Shown: positions 24,279 to 34,358, counted from the stretch's first letter. The stretch: 64,000 bases of DNA from Agromyces sp. H17E-10 (GCF_022919715.1 NZ_CP095042.1:1426001-1490000); one strand, 5' to 3'. Program-made: numbers and translations. Notes: generated from the sequence alone by a model not told the origin.

Positions 24279-27200
24279 TCAGCCGCAGCTGAGGGCTGGA
24301 TAGTCGGCCTCGACTGCCGTCGTGGCCTGCGCGCCGTCGACCGTTCCGGTCGCCGTGACGGTCGCGGCGCCGGCGTCGATCGAGGCCGAACGCGTCGCGA
24401 GTGTCTTCGAGACCGTCTTTCCGGGCGCGACGCTCGCGGTCGCGTCACCGAAGGTGGAGGTCACGGCGAGCACGACCGGCACGGTGTCGGCGTTGGTGGT
24501 CTTCACGACCACGACGACCTTGCCGGCTGCGCAGCGGGCGCTCGCCTGGGCCGTGACGTCGAGCGACGGCCCCGCGCGGACGATCTGCAGCGTGTACGTG
24601 ACGCTCGTCGTGTGATCCTGCGCGAATGTCTTCACCGAGACCGCGGTGGGTCCGTCGGCGGCGAGCGCGACCGTGCGCGGCTCGGCGTCGTCGATGAGCA
24701 CGCCGTCGACGTAGACGAGTCCGCTCGGGGTCGCCGGGTCGATATCGATCGTCGCGGTCGTCGCGTCGATCGGCACCGTCGCCGTGTACTCGTGGATGCC
24801 GTCGGCGAGCGCGGGCGACAGGGTGCCGTCGGCGACGTCGAGCTTCGACAGTTCGGCATCGGTCGCGTAGTGGTCCGACGACGACGTGAAGAGCCCGAAC
24901 AGCCCGCCGACGTAGCTCGTGCCGTTGCTCTGGAAGCGCACCGTGACGACGGGGATCCGCTCGCCGGCGGCATCGAGCACGTACTGCCCAGACTGGTCGC
25001 GCTTGTAGCTGTCCTTCGCGTCGATGCCGTCGATGATCGCCTGCGGGATGCGGTCGTACTGGATGTACCAGCTCGTCGCCCCGTTCGCGTTCGTCAAGGT
25101 CTCGTGCTTCAGCAGCACGTCGTTGAGGTACACGTCGAACGTGCGCCCGTTGTCGCCGCCGTAGTACCTGGCGCCGAGGTGGTTCGCCGGCAGCGAGGGG
25201 TCGACGATCATGTCGTACTGGAAGTACGCACCCGCGGCCGGCGGTGCGTGCCTGAAGCTCTGGCCGTTGAAGACGCCGACGGTCGAGTTCGAGTATTCGA
25301 CGTTCTTGTCGGCCTCGCTGTTGTTGTCGTCGAAGCTCGTCAGCGAGTCGATCGTGGTCTCGTCGACGCGCAACTGCTGCTTCTGCTTGAGGATGAGCGC
25401 CTGCGCCTCGGGCGAGTCGGGCTCCACGAGCGTCAGGTACGTCGCATAGCGGGCGTCGTAGAGGCTGTAGTACGGCTCGAAGGTCAGGGCGGCCGACGCC
25501 TGGTCGACCCCGTGCAGCTTGAACCGCATGGTGGTCAGCCCGTTCGCGTTCACGCCGTCGGCGATGCGCTCGATGTTCGTCGTCGCCGCGGCCTTCCACG
25601 CGTCGGCGTCGGCGACGACGACGTTCGAGTTCACCGACTTGTCGGCGACGCTCATCTGCACGAGCACGCCCGCGGTGTAGCTCGCGTTCACGTTCGTGCG
25701 GTTGAGCTCGGTCGCGAGCAGGACGGGTCCGTACGCGAAGGCGACCCAGTTCGGGTTCTCGGTGCCGTCGACGACGCGCACCTCGGCGGGCAGCGTGTAG
25801 ACGATCTCGTCGCCGTCGGCCACGGGCAGCGTGATGAACCCGTCGGCCGTCAGCGCTGCGGCATCCACCTGCTCGCCGTTGACGGTGAGCGACGGCGGCG
25901 AGGCGACCCAGCCGGGCACGCGCAGCTTCAGTTCGGTGCCGTCCGAGACGGCGCCGCCGTCGAGGCCCGACACCGTGAAGTGCACGTCGGGGCTCTCGGG
26001 CACGTCGGCCGTCTGCACGAGGCGCAGATTGTGCGCAGCCGATCGCAGCTCCGAGCTGCGGAACTGCGTCACGTAGACCGCATCGGGCTCCGTGAAGTAG
26101 ATCGAGTCGCCGAGCTTCGTGAAGCTCTCGATGCCCGTGCCGTGGTCGCACCAGAACTGGTCGAGCCGCGTGCCGAACACCTTGGCGTAGCCCGCGGTCT
26201 GGGGCTGGAAGTAGGTGACCATGCCCGTCTCGGGGTTCTGCGACGCGAGGATCGTGTTGATGAACGTCGACTCGTGGTAGTCGGCGTACTTCACGTCCTT
26301 CGTCACCTGGAACAGCAGGCGGCTGAGCTTCAGCATGTTGTACTCGTTGCAGCCCTCGGCCGTCGAGTTCTCGCCGTAGCCCGACGTGACGCCGTTCGTG
26401 GCGAACGCGTAGAGGGTGTCGGCGCCGTGGAAATGCTCCGACTGGCTGTTCGCGCCGTTCGCGTAGGTGTGGTCGCGGATCACGATCGTCCAGAAGTTCT
26501 CGGCGGCCTGGCGATACATCGGCAGCGCGTCGCGTTCGGCCTGGCTGAGCGTCGCGTACAGCTCGGGGTCGTCCATGAAGACCGTGTACCGCTTGAGGGC
26601 CCCGACGAGCTTCGGGATCGTGGTGTTGGCGTGCTTGCCGTTGAGCACGTCCTGCCCGGCGGCGAGCTGCTGGAAGAGCGTCGTCTCGTCGAAGTACTCG
26701 GCCGCACGCTTGTGCACCGGGCTCTTCGTGATGCTGTAGAGCTCGTACAGGGCCTCGTTCATGCCGCCGTACTCGGTCGAGAGGATCGAGGCCGGGTTCG
26801 AGAGCGACGCCGCGTAGTTCTTCACCCAGGTGCCGAAGCCGGATGCGACGGTCAACGCGTCGGCCGAGACGTCGGCGGGCGCGTACTGGTGGGCGTCGAG
26901 CAGCCCGGCGAGCACCTTGTGCAGGTTGTAGAACGGCACGAGCAGGCCGTCCTTGCCGTTCGGCAGCGCGCTCAGCGCGAAGGGCGCCACGAAGCCGGCG
27001 CTCGACGGGTTGGCGGCGGCCCACGCCTCTTGGCAGCGCTTGAGCCCCTCGACGCCCGCGGTGAGCTTCGCGAGCAGTTGCGCCTTCACCTCGGCGTCGG
27101 TCGTGGTGGCGTACGCCTGCGCGAGGGCCGAGAGGTAGTGGCCGAAGAAGTGGCCCTGGAACCGGGTGCCGCTCGAGCGCTCCCATCCGCCGTAGCCGCT

Positions 27201-28430
27201 CGACGTGGTCGGGGTGAGTCCCGCCTGCACGTACCACGAGTAGAGGAACTTCTCGGGGTCGAGGCTCAGCAGGTAGTCGATCGTCTTCTCGTTGGCATTC
27301 TCGAGGTAGTCGTCGGCGATCGTCACGTGCTCGAGACCCGCCTCGGCGAGATACTGCGTGGATGCCTCGCCCTCGGGCTGCACGACGACGTCGAAGCCGC
27401 GCGTCACGACCTCGCTGCCGCCGTAGCTCGCGCTCGCGGTGAGGTGCACGGTCGCGGGCGCCTCGGTCGGGCGGGTCACGTGCGCGGTGCCGCCGTCGAT
27501 CGCGATCACTCCCTCGTCGTCGCTCGTCCAGCCGATCTCGCTGCCGCCGGCGCCCGAGGTGGGCACGACGAAGTCGACGACGGCGGTCGGCTGCACCGTG
27601 ATCGCGTCGAGGTCGGCCTGCGCGACCGAGGCCGGGTCGAAGCCGGGGTCGTTGCGCTGGGTGAGGGCGACGACCTCCTCGACGGTCGCGACGCCGTTGT
27701 AGAGCGCGTAGTCGTCGAGCAGGCCCTTGAGGTGCGAGCCGTTGTAGTTCGGCCCGTTGTAGCCGATCGTCTTGGTGCTCGTGGCCTCGGAGCCGAGCAC
27801 ACCGCTCGCGGTGGCGCTCACCGGGTACTTGACGGTCGAGGCCTGGCGCACACCGTTGCGGTAGAACGCGATGGCCTTGGTCGTGTGGTCGTACGTCGCG
27901 ACGACGTGCGTCCACTTGCCCGCCGGGAAGAACGTCGAGCGGGTGGCGTCGACGGCGACCTTGTACGGCTGACCGGTCGACGGGCCGATCGAGAGCGCGA
28001 GCGGCACGCCGTCGTTCTCGCTCGTGAGGTACCAGCCGTCGGAGTTGTAGACGGTCTTCGACCACGCGAACACCTGCTCGCCGGTCATCGTCGCGCTCGG
28101 GTTGAACCAGAACGAGACGGTGAGGTCCTGCGGCTGCAGGGCGGCGGCGGTGCCGAGCTTCAGCGCGGTCGAGCCGTCGAACGAGAACGCCTGGCCGTCG
28201 ATGCCGGCGCCGTACGCGGCGGTGCCCTTCTGCAGGCCGACCGGCGCGGCGTTGCCGCTCGTGTCGGCGAGGTCGCCGTCGAACGGCAGCTCGAGCACCG
28301 TGGATGCCTCGATGCCGAGTTCATCCCCGGTCACCGCGACCGCCGGGGCGGTCGTGCAGACGAGCCCGGCGAGCATCGTCGCGGCTGCGGCGACGGCCGT
28401 GGTGCGCAGGGTCTTCGTGAAGCGCTTCAT
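24279..28430 (-). CDS. Secreted GH127-type beta-L-arabinofuranosidase (DUF1680) with LamG module
   Basis: The protein has 1383 residues. The order is signal peptide, LamG (about 30-240), Ig-like module (to about 340), GH127/DUF1680 (alpha/alpha)6 domain (about 345-930), beta-sandwich modules, a cadherin-like strand module (LSKLDVADGTLSPAL...) and the Cys-framed module (1299-1383). Family marks are GGMNE (Glu559), the metal-site E-x-C motif Glu692/Cys694 in AEGCNEYN, and the candidate nucleophile Cys761 in FWCDHGTG. Known GH127/GH146 enzymes use a zinc-bound Cys and usually show FWCC; here the second Cys is Asp762. The probable activity is removal of beta-linked L-arabinofuranose. Start ATG 28430. 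Confidence 0.87.
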   Translation of the reverse strand: MKRFTKTLRTTAVAAAATMLAGLVCTTAPAVAVTGDELGIEASTVLELPFDGDLADTSGNAAPVGLQKGTAAYGAGIDGQAFSFDGSTALKLGTAAALQPQDLTVSFWFNPSATMTGEQVFAWSKTVYNSDGWYLTSENDGVPLALSIGPSTGQPYKVAVDATRSTFFPAGKWTHVVATYDHTTKAIAFYRNGVRQASTVKYPVSATASGVLGSEATSTKTIGYNGPNYNGSHLKGLLDDYALYNGVATVEEVVALTQRNDPGFDPASVAQADLDAITVQPTAVVDFVVPTSGAGGSEIGWTSDDEGVIAIDGGTAHVTRPTEAPATVHLTASASYGGSEVVTRGFDVVVQPEGEASTQYLAEAGLEHVTIADDYLENANEKTIDYLLSLDPEKFLYSWYVQAGLTPTTSSGYGGWERSSGTRFQGHFFGHYLSALAQAYATTTDAEVKAQLLAKLTAGVEGLKRCQEAWAAANPSSAGFVAPFALSALPNGKDGLLVPFYNLHKVLAGLLDAHQYAPADVSADALTVASGFGTWVKNYAASLSNPASILSTEYGGMNEALYELYSITKSPVHKRAAEYFDETTLFQQLAAGQDVLNGKHANTTIPKLVGALKRYTVFMDDPELYATLSQAERDALPMYRQAAENFWTIVIRDHTYANGANSQSEHFHGADTLYAFATNGVTSGYGENSTAEGCNEYNMLKLSRLLFQVTKDVKYADYHESTFINTILASQNPETGMVTYFQPQTAGYAKVFGTRLDQFWCDHGTGIESFTKLGDSIYFTEPDAVYVTQFRSSELRSAAHNLRLVQTADVPESPDVHFTVSGLDGGAVSDGTELKLRVPGWVASPPSLTVNGEQVDAAALTADGFITLPVADGDEIVYTLPAEVRVVDGTENPNWVAFAYGPVLLATELNRTNVNASYTAGVLVQMSVADKSVNSNVVVADADAWKAAATTNIERIADGVNANGLTTMRFKLHGVDQASAALTFEPYYSLYDARYATYLTLVEPDSPEAQALILKQKQQLRVDETTIDSLTSFDDNNSEADKNVEYSNSTVGVFNGQSFRHAPPAAGAYFQYDMIVDPSLPANHLGARYYGGDNGRTFDVYLNDVLLKHETLTNANGATSWYIQYDRIPQAIIDGIDAKDSYKRDQSGQYVLDAAGERIPVVTVRFQSNGTSYVGGLFGLFTSSSDHYATDAELSKLDVADGTLSPALADGIHEYTATVPIDATTATIDIDPATPSGLVYVDGVLIDDAEPRTVALAADGPTAVSVKTFAQDHTTSVTYTLQIVRAGPSLDVTAQASARCAAGKVVVVVKTTNADTVPVVLAVTSTFGDATASVAPGKTVSKTLATRSASIDAGAATVTATGTVDGAQATTAVEADYPALSCG

Positions 28431-28447
28431 CGCGTCATCCCCTTCGG

Positions 28448-31120
28448 TCAGCCGCAGACGCGGGCGTCGTAGGCGGCCGTCTTCGCACCCGACTCGGTCG
28501 CGGCCTGCACGGCGCCCGCCGGGGTCGAGGCGAGTCGCGAGCTGAAGGTCTGGTTCGCCGTCTTGCCGGCCGCGAGCTGCACGGTCTTCGAGCCGTAGGC
28601 GGTCGAGACCGCGACCTCTTCCGCCTCGTCGCCGGTGTTCGCGACCGTGGTCACGAGCACGACCTTGCCGGCGACGCAGCGGGTCGCCGCCTGCACGGTG
28701 AGCGCCGGCTCTGCCGGGTCGGCGACCACGACGACCGTCGCGGTGACCGTGACCGCCGCGCTCGGCGAGAGCACCCGGTTCGGTGCGTTCCAGGCGTTCG
28801 AACCGCCGTCGCCCGCCCAGGTGTCGAGGTTCGCGCTGTAGGTGCTGACGGTGCCGGTGACGGGGTAGCTGCCGGGGGTGGCGAGGTCGACCCCGTCGGT
28901 GCTCCACGCGACGGGCCGGGCCGCCGTACCGCGGTCGTAGGCGAGCACGACGTCGGCGGTCGGCGGCAGTGCGGCGGCGAGGTCGGCGGCGTCGCCACCC
29001 GCGACGACCGACACCGAGCCGAGCGCCGTCGTGACCGCCTGCCGCGAATCGGCCGCGCGCACCGTGTCGTACTGTGCCTTGGTGAGCGAGACGACGCCGC
29101 CGTGCTTGGTGCTCGGCGCCATGAAGAAGCCCGGGTCGGTGAGTTGGGTCCACCCCGCGTCGAGGTTCGTCGTGCTCATCGGCCGGTAACCGGTCGAGGG
29201 GATCACGTCGACGTACAGGTACCAGCGGTCCTCGCTGTGGCTCTTGAAGACGGCGGGGCCTTCGACGCCGCCCGCGTTGCCGCCGGCCCACACCGCACCG
29301 ATCTTCGTCTGCAGCTGGGTCCACGTCGTGCCCGTCTCCCACCAGCGGTCGGCCGTGGTCGACTCCATGTAGATGCCCTTGCCGAGGCCGTTGTCCTTCG
29401 TGATGCGGTAGGTCGTGTCGCCGTCCTGGATCATCGTGGTGTCGATGGTGTTGGCACCGGCGTTCACGAACGAACCGCCGTAGGCGTACGTGTCCTGGCT
29501 GAAGTCGGTGGTCGCGCCCCAGAGCACCTGGTTGTAGCTCGAGCCGGTGTGCTCGGGGTTCTGGTAGAGGTTCGACGACCAGTACATGACGAACGCGCCG
29601 CGCCCGTCGGGGTAGTAGTCGTCGACCCAGGTCGCCTCGGGCGCCCACGCCATGCCGAGTTCGGCGACCTTCGCACCGCTCGCGTCGAGGGCGAGGTCGA
29701 TGCTGTGCGGCGCACCCCAGTTCACGAGGTCGGTCGACTGCCAGACGTGCAGCTTGGTGCTGCCCTTCGAGCTCCAGTAGCACCAGCTCGTGCACGAGCC
29801 CGAGCCCCCGTCGCCGCCGAAGACGCGCAGGTCGGTGGCGATGATGTAGTAGACGCCGGTCTCGGGGTTGCGGGTGAGGTAGGGGTCGCGCACGCCGGTC
29901 GTGCCGAGCTGCGAGGCGAGGATCGGCTTGCCGCCGTTCAGCGGATCCCATTGCTCGGGGTCGTCGCCCCGCGAGACGTCGAGGTAGATCTTCTCGGCGT
30001 AGCCGGCCGAGTCCTCGATGAAGTGCACCATCAGGTACCCGTAGTCGTCGTCGGCCTCGGCCCGCGGGGCCACGGTCACCGGGATCTGCTTCGATGCGGT
30101 CACGCCCCGCACGGTGGCGGTCGCGGTCACGGTGCCGCTGAGCGCGGGCTCGCCCGGCGCGGGCTGCACCGCCTGCAGGGTCGTGCCGTTCGCACCGAGC
30201 GCGAGTCCGGCCGAGGCATCCGACCAGGTCAGGGATGCCGCGGCCGAGGTGGGCAGCAGCTTGGAGGAGTCGTCCATCGCGATGGGCTGGATCGCATCGA
30301 CCGCGGCCTGTGCGGCCTGCTGGAAGGTCGCGGCATGCGCAGCGGCGTCGGTGTCGGCCACCGCAGCGACCTCGGCGCCGGCGAGCGCCCGGTCGTAGAC
30401 GCGGAACGCCGACACCTCGCCCTTGTAGAAGGGGTCCGGCCAGGGCGAACGGCCGATGGCATTGACCGTCTGCGCCATGATCGACGCCGGTTCGAGGGCG
30501 GTCGTGGTCTGGCCGACCTTGACGCCGTCGATGTAGAACGCGAGCGTGTCGGCGGCCCCGTCGAGCACGGTGGTGACGCTGTACCAGCGGTCGGCCGCGA
30601 GCGACGCGGTGGCGCGCGCGTTCGCCTCGCCGGAGTTGCTCGACGTGGTGATCGCGGTGCGCGCCTTGTCGCGCATCGAGGCGAAGAAGTACGACGTGGT
30701 GCTGTCGCTGCCGATGTTCCACAGGAAGTTGAAGGTCGTGAGCATCGAAGCGTCGAACTTCGTCTCGACCGTGATCGTCGCCGACTGCTCGCCGGTGAGC
30801 AGTCCGTCGGGCAGGCGCACCCAGTCGGCGGTGGTGCTCGACTTGGCGCCGCCGGTGAGCTTCAGCGACGAGCCGGTCCAGAGCGCGTCGGTGCCGTTGA
30901 CGACGGATGCCGCGCCCGCGGTCGCCCCGCCGCCGGCGGTGTTCGCCACGGTCGTGCCGGCGCTCTGGGTGAACAGGTACTCGGCGACGAGACCGTCACG
31001 TGGCGCGTCGGCGGCGACCGCGGATGCCGGTGGGCCGACCATCGCGGTCGCCGCGAGGGCGGCGCCGAGAGCTACGGCTGATGCGCGGAGCGCGCGGTGA
31101 ACGGCGGAGTGCTTCGACAT
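28448..31120 (-). CDS. Secreted GH43 glycosidase with LamG module
   Basis: The protein has 890 residues: signal peptide (about 1-36), LamG (about 42-245), Ig-like module (about 265-350), GH43 (about 355-690), a further Ig-like piece (contains GVDLATPGSYPVTGTVS) and the Cys-framed module (814-890). Catalytic candidates are Asp412 in GVRDPY, the Asp in NTIDTT and Glu620 in GVEGPAVF; MAWAPEATW is present. Six clustered Gly/Cys/Ser/Trp residues (GSGSCTSWCYW) form a likely disulfide loop in the propeller. This is the first gene of the GH43-GH127-GH43 unit. AGGAG precedes the ATG at 31120 and a regulon palindrome lies 60 bases upstream. Confidence 0.9.
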   Translation of the reverse strand: MSKHSAVHRALRASAVALGAALAATAMVGPPASAVAADAPRDGLVAEYLFTQSAGTTVANTAGGGATAGAASVVNGTDALWTGSSLKLTGGAKSSTTADWVRLPDGLLTGEQSATITVETKFDASMLTTFNFLWNIGSDSTTSYFFASMRDKARTAITTSSNSGEANARATASLAADRWYSVTTVLDGAADTLAFYIDGVKVGQTTTALEPASIMAQTVNAIGRSPWPDPFYKGEVSAFRVYDRALAGAEVAAVADTDAAAHAATFQQAAQAAVDAIQPIAMDDSSKLLPTSAAASLTWSDASAGLALGANGTTLQAVQPAPGEPALSGTVTATATVRGVTASKQIPVTVAPRAEADDDYGYLMVHFIEDSAGYAEKIYLDVSRGDDPEQWDPLNGGKPILASQLGTTGVRDPYLTRNPETGVYYIIATDLRVFGGDGGSGSCTSWCYWSSKGSTKLHVWQSTDLVNWGAPHSIDLALDASGAKVAELGMAWAPEATWVDDYYPDGRGAFVMYWSSNLYQNPEHTGSSYNQVLWGATTDFSQDTYAYGGSFVNAGANTIDTTMIQDGDTTYRITKDNGLGKGIYMESTTADRWWETGTTWTQLQTKIGAVWAGGNAGGVEGPAVFKSHSEDRWYLYVDVIPSTGYRPMSTTNLDAGWTQLTDPGFFMAPSTKHGGVVSLTKAQYDTVRAADSRQAVTTALGSVSVVAGGDAADLAAALPPTADVVLAYDRGTAARPVAWSTDGVDLATPGSYPVTGTVSTYSANLDTWAGDGGSNAWNAPNRVLSPSAAVTVTATVVVVADPAEPALTVQAATRCVAGKVVLVTTVANTGDEAEEVAVSTAYGSKTVQLAAGKTANQTFSSRLASTPAGAVQAATESGAKTAAYDARVCG

Positions 31121-31179
31121 TGAGAGCTCCTGTGCCTACGACTTCGGTGGCGGGCTGAACCGGGAAGGAGTTCGGCGCT

Positions 31180-31193
31180 TGTTCCCGGTAACA
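31180..31193. promoter_or_regulatory. LacI-type operator in divergent GH43 intergenic region (left site)
   Basis: TGTTCCCGGTAACA is the exact reverse complement of the 7486-7499 site. It is 60 bases upstream of the leftward GH43 gene that starts at 31120. Confidence 0.82.
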
Positions 31194-31278
31194 GCAGAAG
31201 GTAGCACAGGCACGAGAAATCCCGCCAGACAATTTCGCGCACTTTCGCCGAATGACGAGATCCTTGGAATCTCAACGA

Positions 31279-31292
31279 TGTGTCCGGTAACA
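31279..31292. promoter_or_regulatory. LacI-type operator in divergent GH43 intergenic region (right site)
   Basis: TGTGTCCGGTAACA matches the 31180 site in 12 of 14 positions. It lies 64 bases before the rightward GH43 gene at 31356. The two sites are 99 bases apart, so each divergent promoter appears to have its own operator, and looping between them is possible. Confidence 0.68.
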
Positions 31293-31355
31293 TTCAGCGC
31301 ACGCGCCCCAGTGGCACGCTCCCCCACCTGTCAACGGCGACTGCAAGGAGCCCTC

Positions 31356-34300
31356 ATGCGACCCACCGCCGAAACCTCTCCGCCGCGTTCTCGACGGCTC
31401 ATCGCCGCCGGCCTCGCCGGTGCGCTCACCGCCGGGCTCTGCCTCGCGACACCCCTCTCGGCGACCGCCTCCGACGAGGCATCCGCAACGGCCGGGGCAG
31501 CCGCAGACCTGCCCGCCGTCACCGCCCACTACGACATGACCCACGCGGGCAGCCAGCTGCTCGACATCTCGGGCAACGGCCGCAACGCCACCCTCACGGG
31601 CCTCACCGACGCGTCGTTCGCCGACGCCGACGGCGACGCCGTGCTGCGCTTCAGGAAGGACGGCTACGCCGCCCTGCCGAAGGGGCTCGTCACCGGCACC
31701 GACAACGACTTCACGGTCGAGTACACCGTGCAGACCCAGACCGCGGCCAACCAGTTCGGTTGGGTGATCGGCGACGGCGTCGGCGCCTGGAACACCACCG
31801 CGCTCGGCAACCACATCTTCGTGAATCCGCGTTCGGGCGAGACGGCGTACGCCGGCGCGGTGCTCTCGGGCATCCGCGTGAAGACGGGCACGAGCAACGG
31901 CGAGGTGCGCCTGCCCAACGGCGGCGGCCTCAACCCGGGCTTCACGACGCTCACGATGGTGGGCAGCGGCAACACGCTCACGCTCTATCGCGACGGCGTG
32001 CAGATCTCGACCACCACGCACACGTACTCGCTCAGCTCGATCATCCCGAGCGGCACGACCCTCGGCTACCTCGGCCGCTCGCTGTACTCGCCCGACCCGC
32101 TGCTGCAGGCCGACGTCACCGACGTCAAGGTGTGGGACGTCGCCCTCAGCCAGGCGCAGCTCGCCGAGTCGATGCCCACGGCGGCCGCCAAGGCGGCGTC
32201 GACCGAGGCGCTGCTGCGGGCCGACCTGCTGCCGACGGTGCTCGGCGCGAACCCCTCGGCCGACCAGGTGTCGAAGAACCTGACGTTCCCGGCCTCGTCG
32301 AACGGGGTGGCGCTCACCTGGGCCTCCGAGAACACGGCGGTCATCTCGAACACGGGCGTCGTCTCGCGCACGATCACGACCGACACCCCGGTCACCGTGA
32401 CGGCCACGACGGCGAGCGGCGCGGAGATCGTGTTCGAGTTCACGGTGTTCGCCCCGAACCCGTCGGCCGACCTCGACGCGATCACGCTCGCGTCGCGCAC
32501 GACCGAGAACCTGCCGCTCATCACGACGGGCACGGTCGACGGCGCCGCGATCACCTGGACGAGCTCCGACCCCGCGCTCGTCACCCCGACCGACCCCGAC
32601 TACGCGGCCCCCGCCGTGGGCTCGGCCGACCCGTTCGCCGGCGGCGGCATCGTCGACCGGCCCGCCTACGGCTCGGGCGACGAGCAGGTCACCCTCACCG
32701 CGCACGCCGTGCTCGGCGAGAACTCGGTCGAGCGGTCGTTCACGGTCACGGTCGCCGAGCGCACACGACAGGCACCCGATGCCGGGTACGCCGCCGCCTA
32801 CTTCAAGAGCGACGGCGACGAGAAGATCTACCAGGCCGCGACCTCGGGCAACGACTTCTTCACCTTCTCGCCGGTCAACGGCGGCGCCGCGGTGATCACC
32901 TCGACGAGCGACACCACGGGCCTGCGCGACCCGTTCATCCTGCGCTCGCACGACGGCGACAAGTACTACCTGCTCGCCACCGACCTCTGCATCAGCTGCG
33001 GCACCGGCTGGGGCCCTGCCCAGTCGGCCGGCAGCCTCAAGATCGAGGTGTGGGAGTCGGTCGACCTCGTGCACTGGACCCGCACGAACGACGGCGACTC
33101 GGGCATCACCGTCAACCAGCCGGCCGCGGGCATGACCTGGGCGCCCGAGGCGTACTGGGACGACGAGCTGCAGTCGTACGTCGTGTTCTTCGCCTCGCGC
33201 CTCTACTCCGACGCGTCGCACACGAACGCCGACAAGCTCTACGCGCGGATGTTCCAGGTGCTGACCCGTGACTTCACGACGTTCACCGCCCCGCCGACGA
33301 GCTGGCAGGACACCGGGTACGCCCGCATCGACTCGACCGTCACGAAGATCGGCGACTACTACTACCGGTTCACGAAGAACGAGGAGAGCGGCGCGGCCGG
33401 CACTCTCGAGGCCGGCAAGGACATCTTCCTCGAGCGTTCGAAGGTGCTCACCGCGCCGACCACCTCGTCGGACTGGAACGCCGACCCCGCCACCACCTGG
33501 CAGCTCACCGACACCCGCATGACGAGCCTCGAGACCGGCCAGTCGGGCGAGGGGCCCGAGATCATCGAGCTCAACGAGGGCGACCCGAACAACGCCACCG
33601 GCGACGGCTACGTGTTCCTCGTCGACAATTACGGCGCCGGCGGCTACCGCGCGTTCGTGACGAGCGGTGACGCGATCGCCTCGAGCTCGCAGTCCGACCG
33701 GCTCTCGAAGCGCGCCGATTGGAACGTGCGGCCCGTCGGCGGCCTGCCCGCGAGCCCGCGGCACGGCGCCTTCGTGAGCGTGCCGCAGACGGTGCTCACC
33801 GCGATGCACGACTGGACCGGGATCACCGCCGTCGGCTCGACCACCGCACTCTCGGCCGACGGCCGCGAGGTCACCGCCGAGGTCTCCGCGGCCGACGGCG
33901 GCGAGGTCGCCGGCACGGTCACCTTCACGGGCGGCACGTGGAGCGAGACGGTCGCCCTCGACGACGCCTCGGCGAGCGCGACCGTTCCCGCCGGCGTCAC
34001 GAGCGTGACCGCGGTGTACGACGGCTACGCCGACGGCCTCGTCGCGACGTCGACCTCGGCCGCCGTCGCCGTGACGGGCGACCTCGAGCTCTCCGCGACC
34101 ACGACGACGCGCTGCGTCGCCGGCAAGGTGCAGCTCGTCGTGGCCGCGCACAACGGCGACACCCAGCGCGCCGACGTCGTGATCACCACCCCGTACGGCA
34201 CGAAGGCGCTCTCGCTCGCGGCCGGCGCGACGACCTCGGCCGTCTTCTCGACCCGCGCCGCCTCGATCACCGCGGGCTCCCTCACCCTCACCGGCACCGG

Positions 34301-34358
34301 CTCCGGCGGAGCCGCGTTCGAGGGCACCTTCCCCACCCCCGCCGCGAACTGCGGCTGA
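31356..34358 (+). CDS. Secreted GH43 glycosidase with LamG module
   Basis: The protein has 1000 residues: signal peptide (about 1-38), LamG (about 50-250), two Ig-like modules (about 285-465), GH43 (about 470-800), a beta-sandwich piece (about 815-905) and the Cys-framed module (919-1000). Catalytic candidates are Asp525 in GLRDPF, the Asp in RIDSTV and Glu732 in GEGPEI; MTWAPEAYWDDE is present, and LCISCGTGWG holds a nearby Cys pair. The ATG at 31356 has AAGGAG five bases upstream; an ATG at 31179 is rejected because it precedes the operators. It is the first gene of the rightward unit. Confidence 0.9.
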   Translation: MRPTAETSPPRSRRLIAAGLAGALTAGLCLATPLSATASDEASATAGAAADLPAVTAHYDMTHAGSQLLDISGNGRNATLTGLTDASFADADGDAVLRFRKDGYAALPKGLVTGTDNDFTVEYTVQTQTAANQFGWVIGDGVGAWNTTALGNHIFVNPRSGETAYAGAVLSGIRVKTGTSNGEVRLPNGGGLNPGFTTLTMVGSGNTLTLYRDGVQISTTTHTYSLSSIIPSGTTLGYLGRSLYSPDPLLQADVTDVKVWDVALSQAQLAESMPTAAAKAASTEALLRADLLPTVLGANPSADQVSKNLTFPASSNGVALTWASENTAVISNTGVVSRTITTDTPVTVTATTASGAEIVFEFTVFAPNPSADLDAITLASRTTENLPLITTGTVDGAAITWTSSDPALVTPTDPDYAAPAVGSADPFAGGGIVDRPAYGSGDEQVTLTAHAVLGENSVERSFTVTVAERTRQAPDAGYAAAYFKSDGDEKIYQAATSGNDFFTFSPVNGGAAVITSTSDTTGLRDPFILRSHDGDKYYLLATDLCISCGTGWGPAQSAGSLKIEVWESVDLVHWTRTNDGDSGITVNQPAAGMTWAPEAYWDDELQSYVVFFASRLYSDASHTNADKLYARMFQVLTRDFTTFTAPPTSWQDTGYARIDSTVTKIGDYYYRFTKNEESGAAGTLEAGKDIFLERSKVLTAPTTSSDWNADPATTWQLTDTRMTSLETGQSGEGPEIIELNEGDPNNATGDGYVFLVDNYGAGGYRAFVTSGDAIASSSQSDRLSKRADWNVRPVGGLPASPRHGAFVSVPQTVLTAMHDWTGITAVGSTTALSADGREVTAEVSAADGGEVAGTVTFTGGTWSETVALDDASASATVPAGVTSVTAVYDGYADGLVATSTSAAVAVTGDLELSATTTTRCVAGKVQLVVAAHNGDTQRADVVITTPYGTKALSLAAGATTSAVFSTRAASITAGSLTLTGTGSGGAAFEGTFPTPAANCG

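Noticed and set aside
24612..28472. Very long plus-strand frame (about 1286 codons) opposite the GH127 gene
   Set aside because: It is Arg/Val/Asp-rich with no recognisable domain, a normal antisense product of high GC third positions. The minus frame encodes a clear GH127 enzyme.
24279..30722. Minus-strand frame open for 2147 codons, as if GH127 were fused to more upstream sequence
   Set aside because: Upstream of 28430 the translation is shadow sequence of the GH43 gene in another frame. A signal peptide starts at the ATG 28430 and the GH43 stop is at 28448.
31179..31355. Upstream start for the rightward GH43 gene at 31179
   Set aside because: It would translate through both operators and add a non-signal leader. 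ATG 31356 has AAGGAG and begins the signal peptide.
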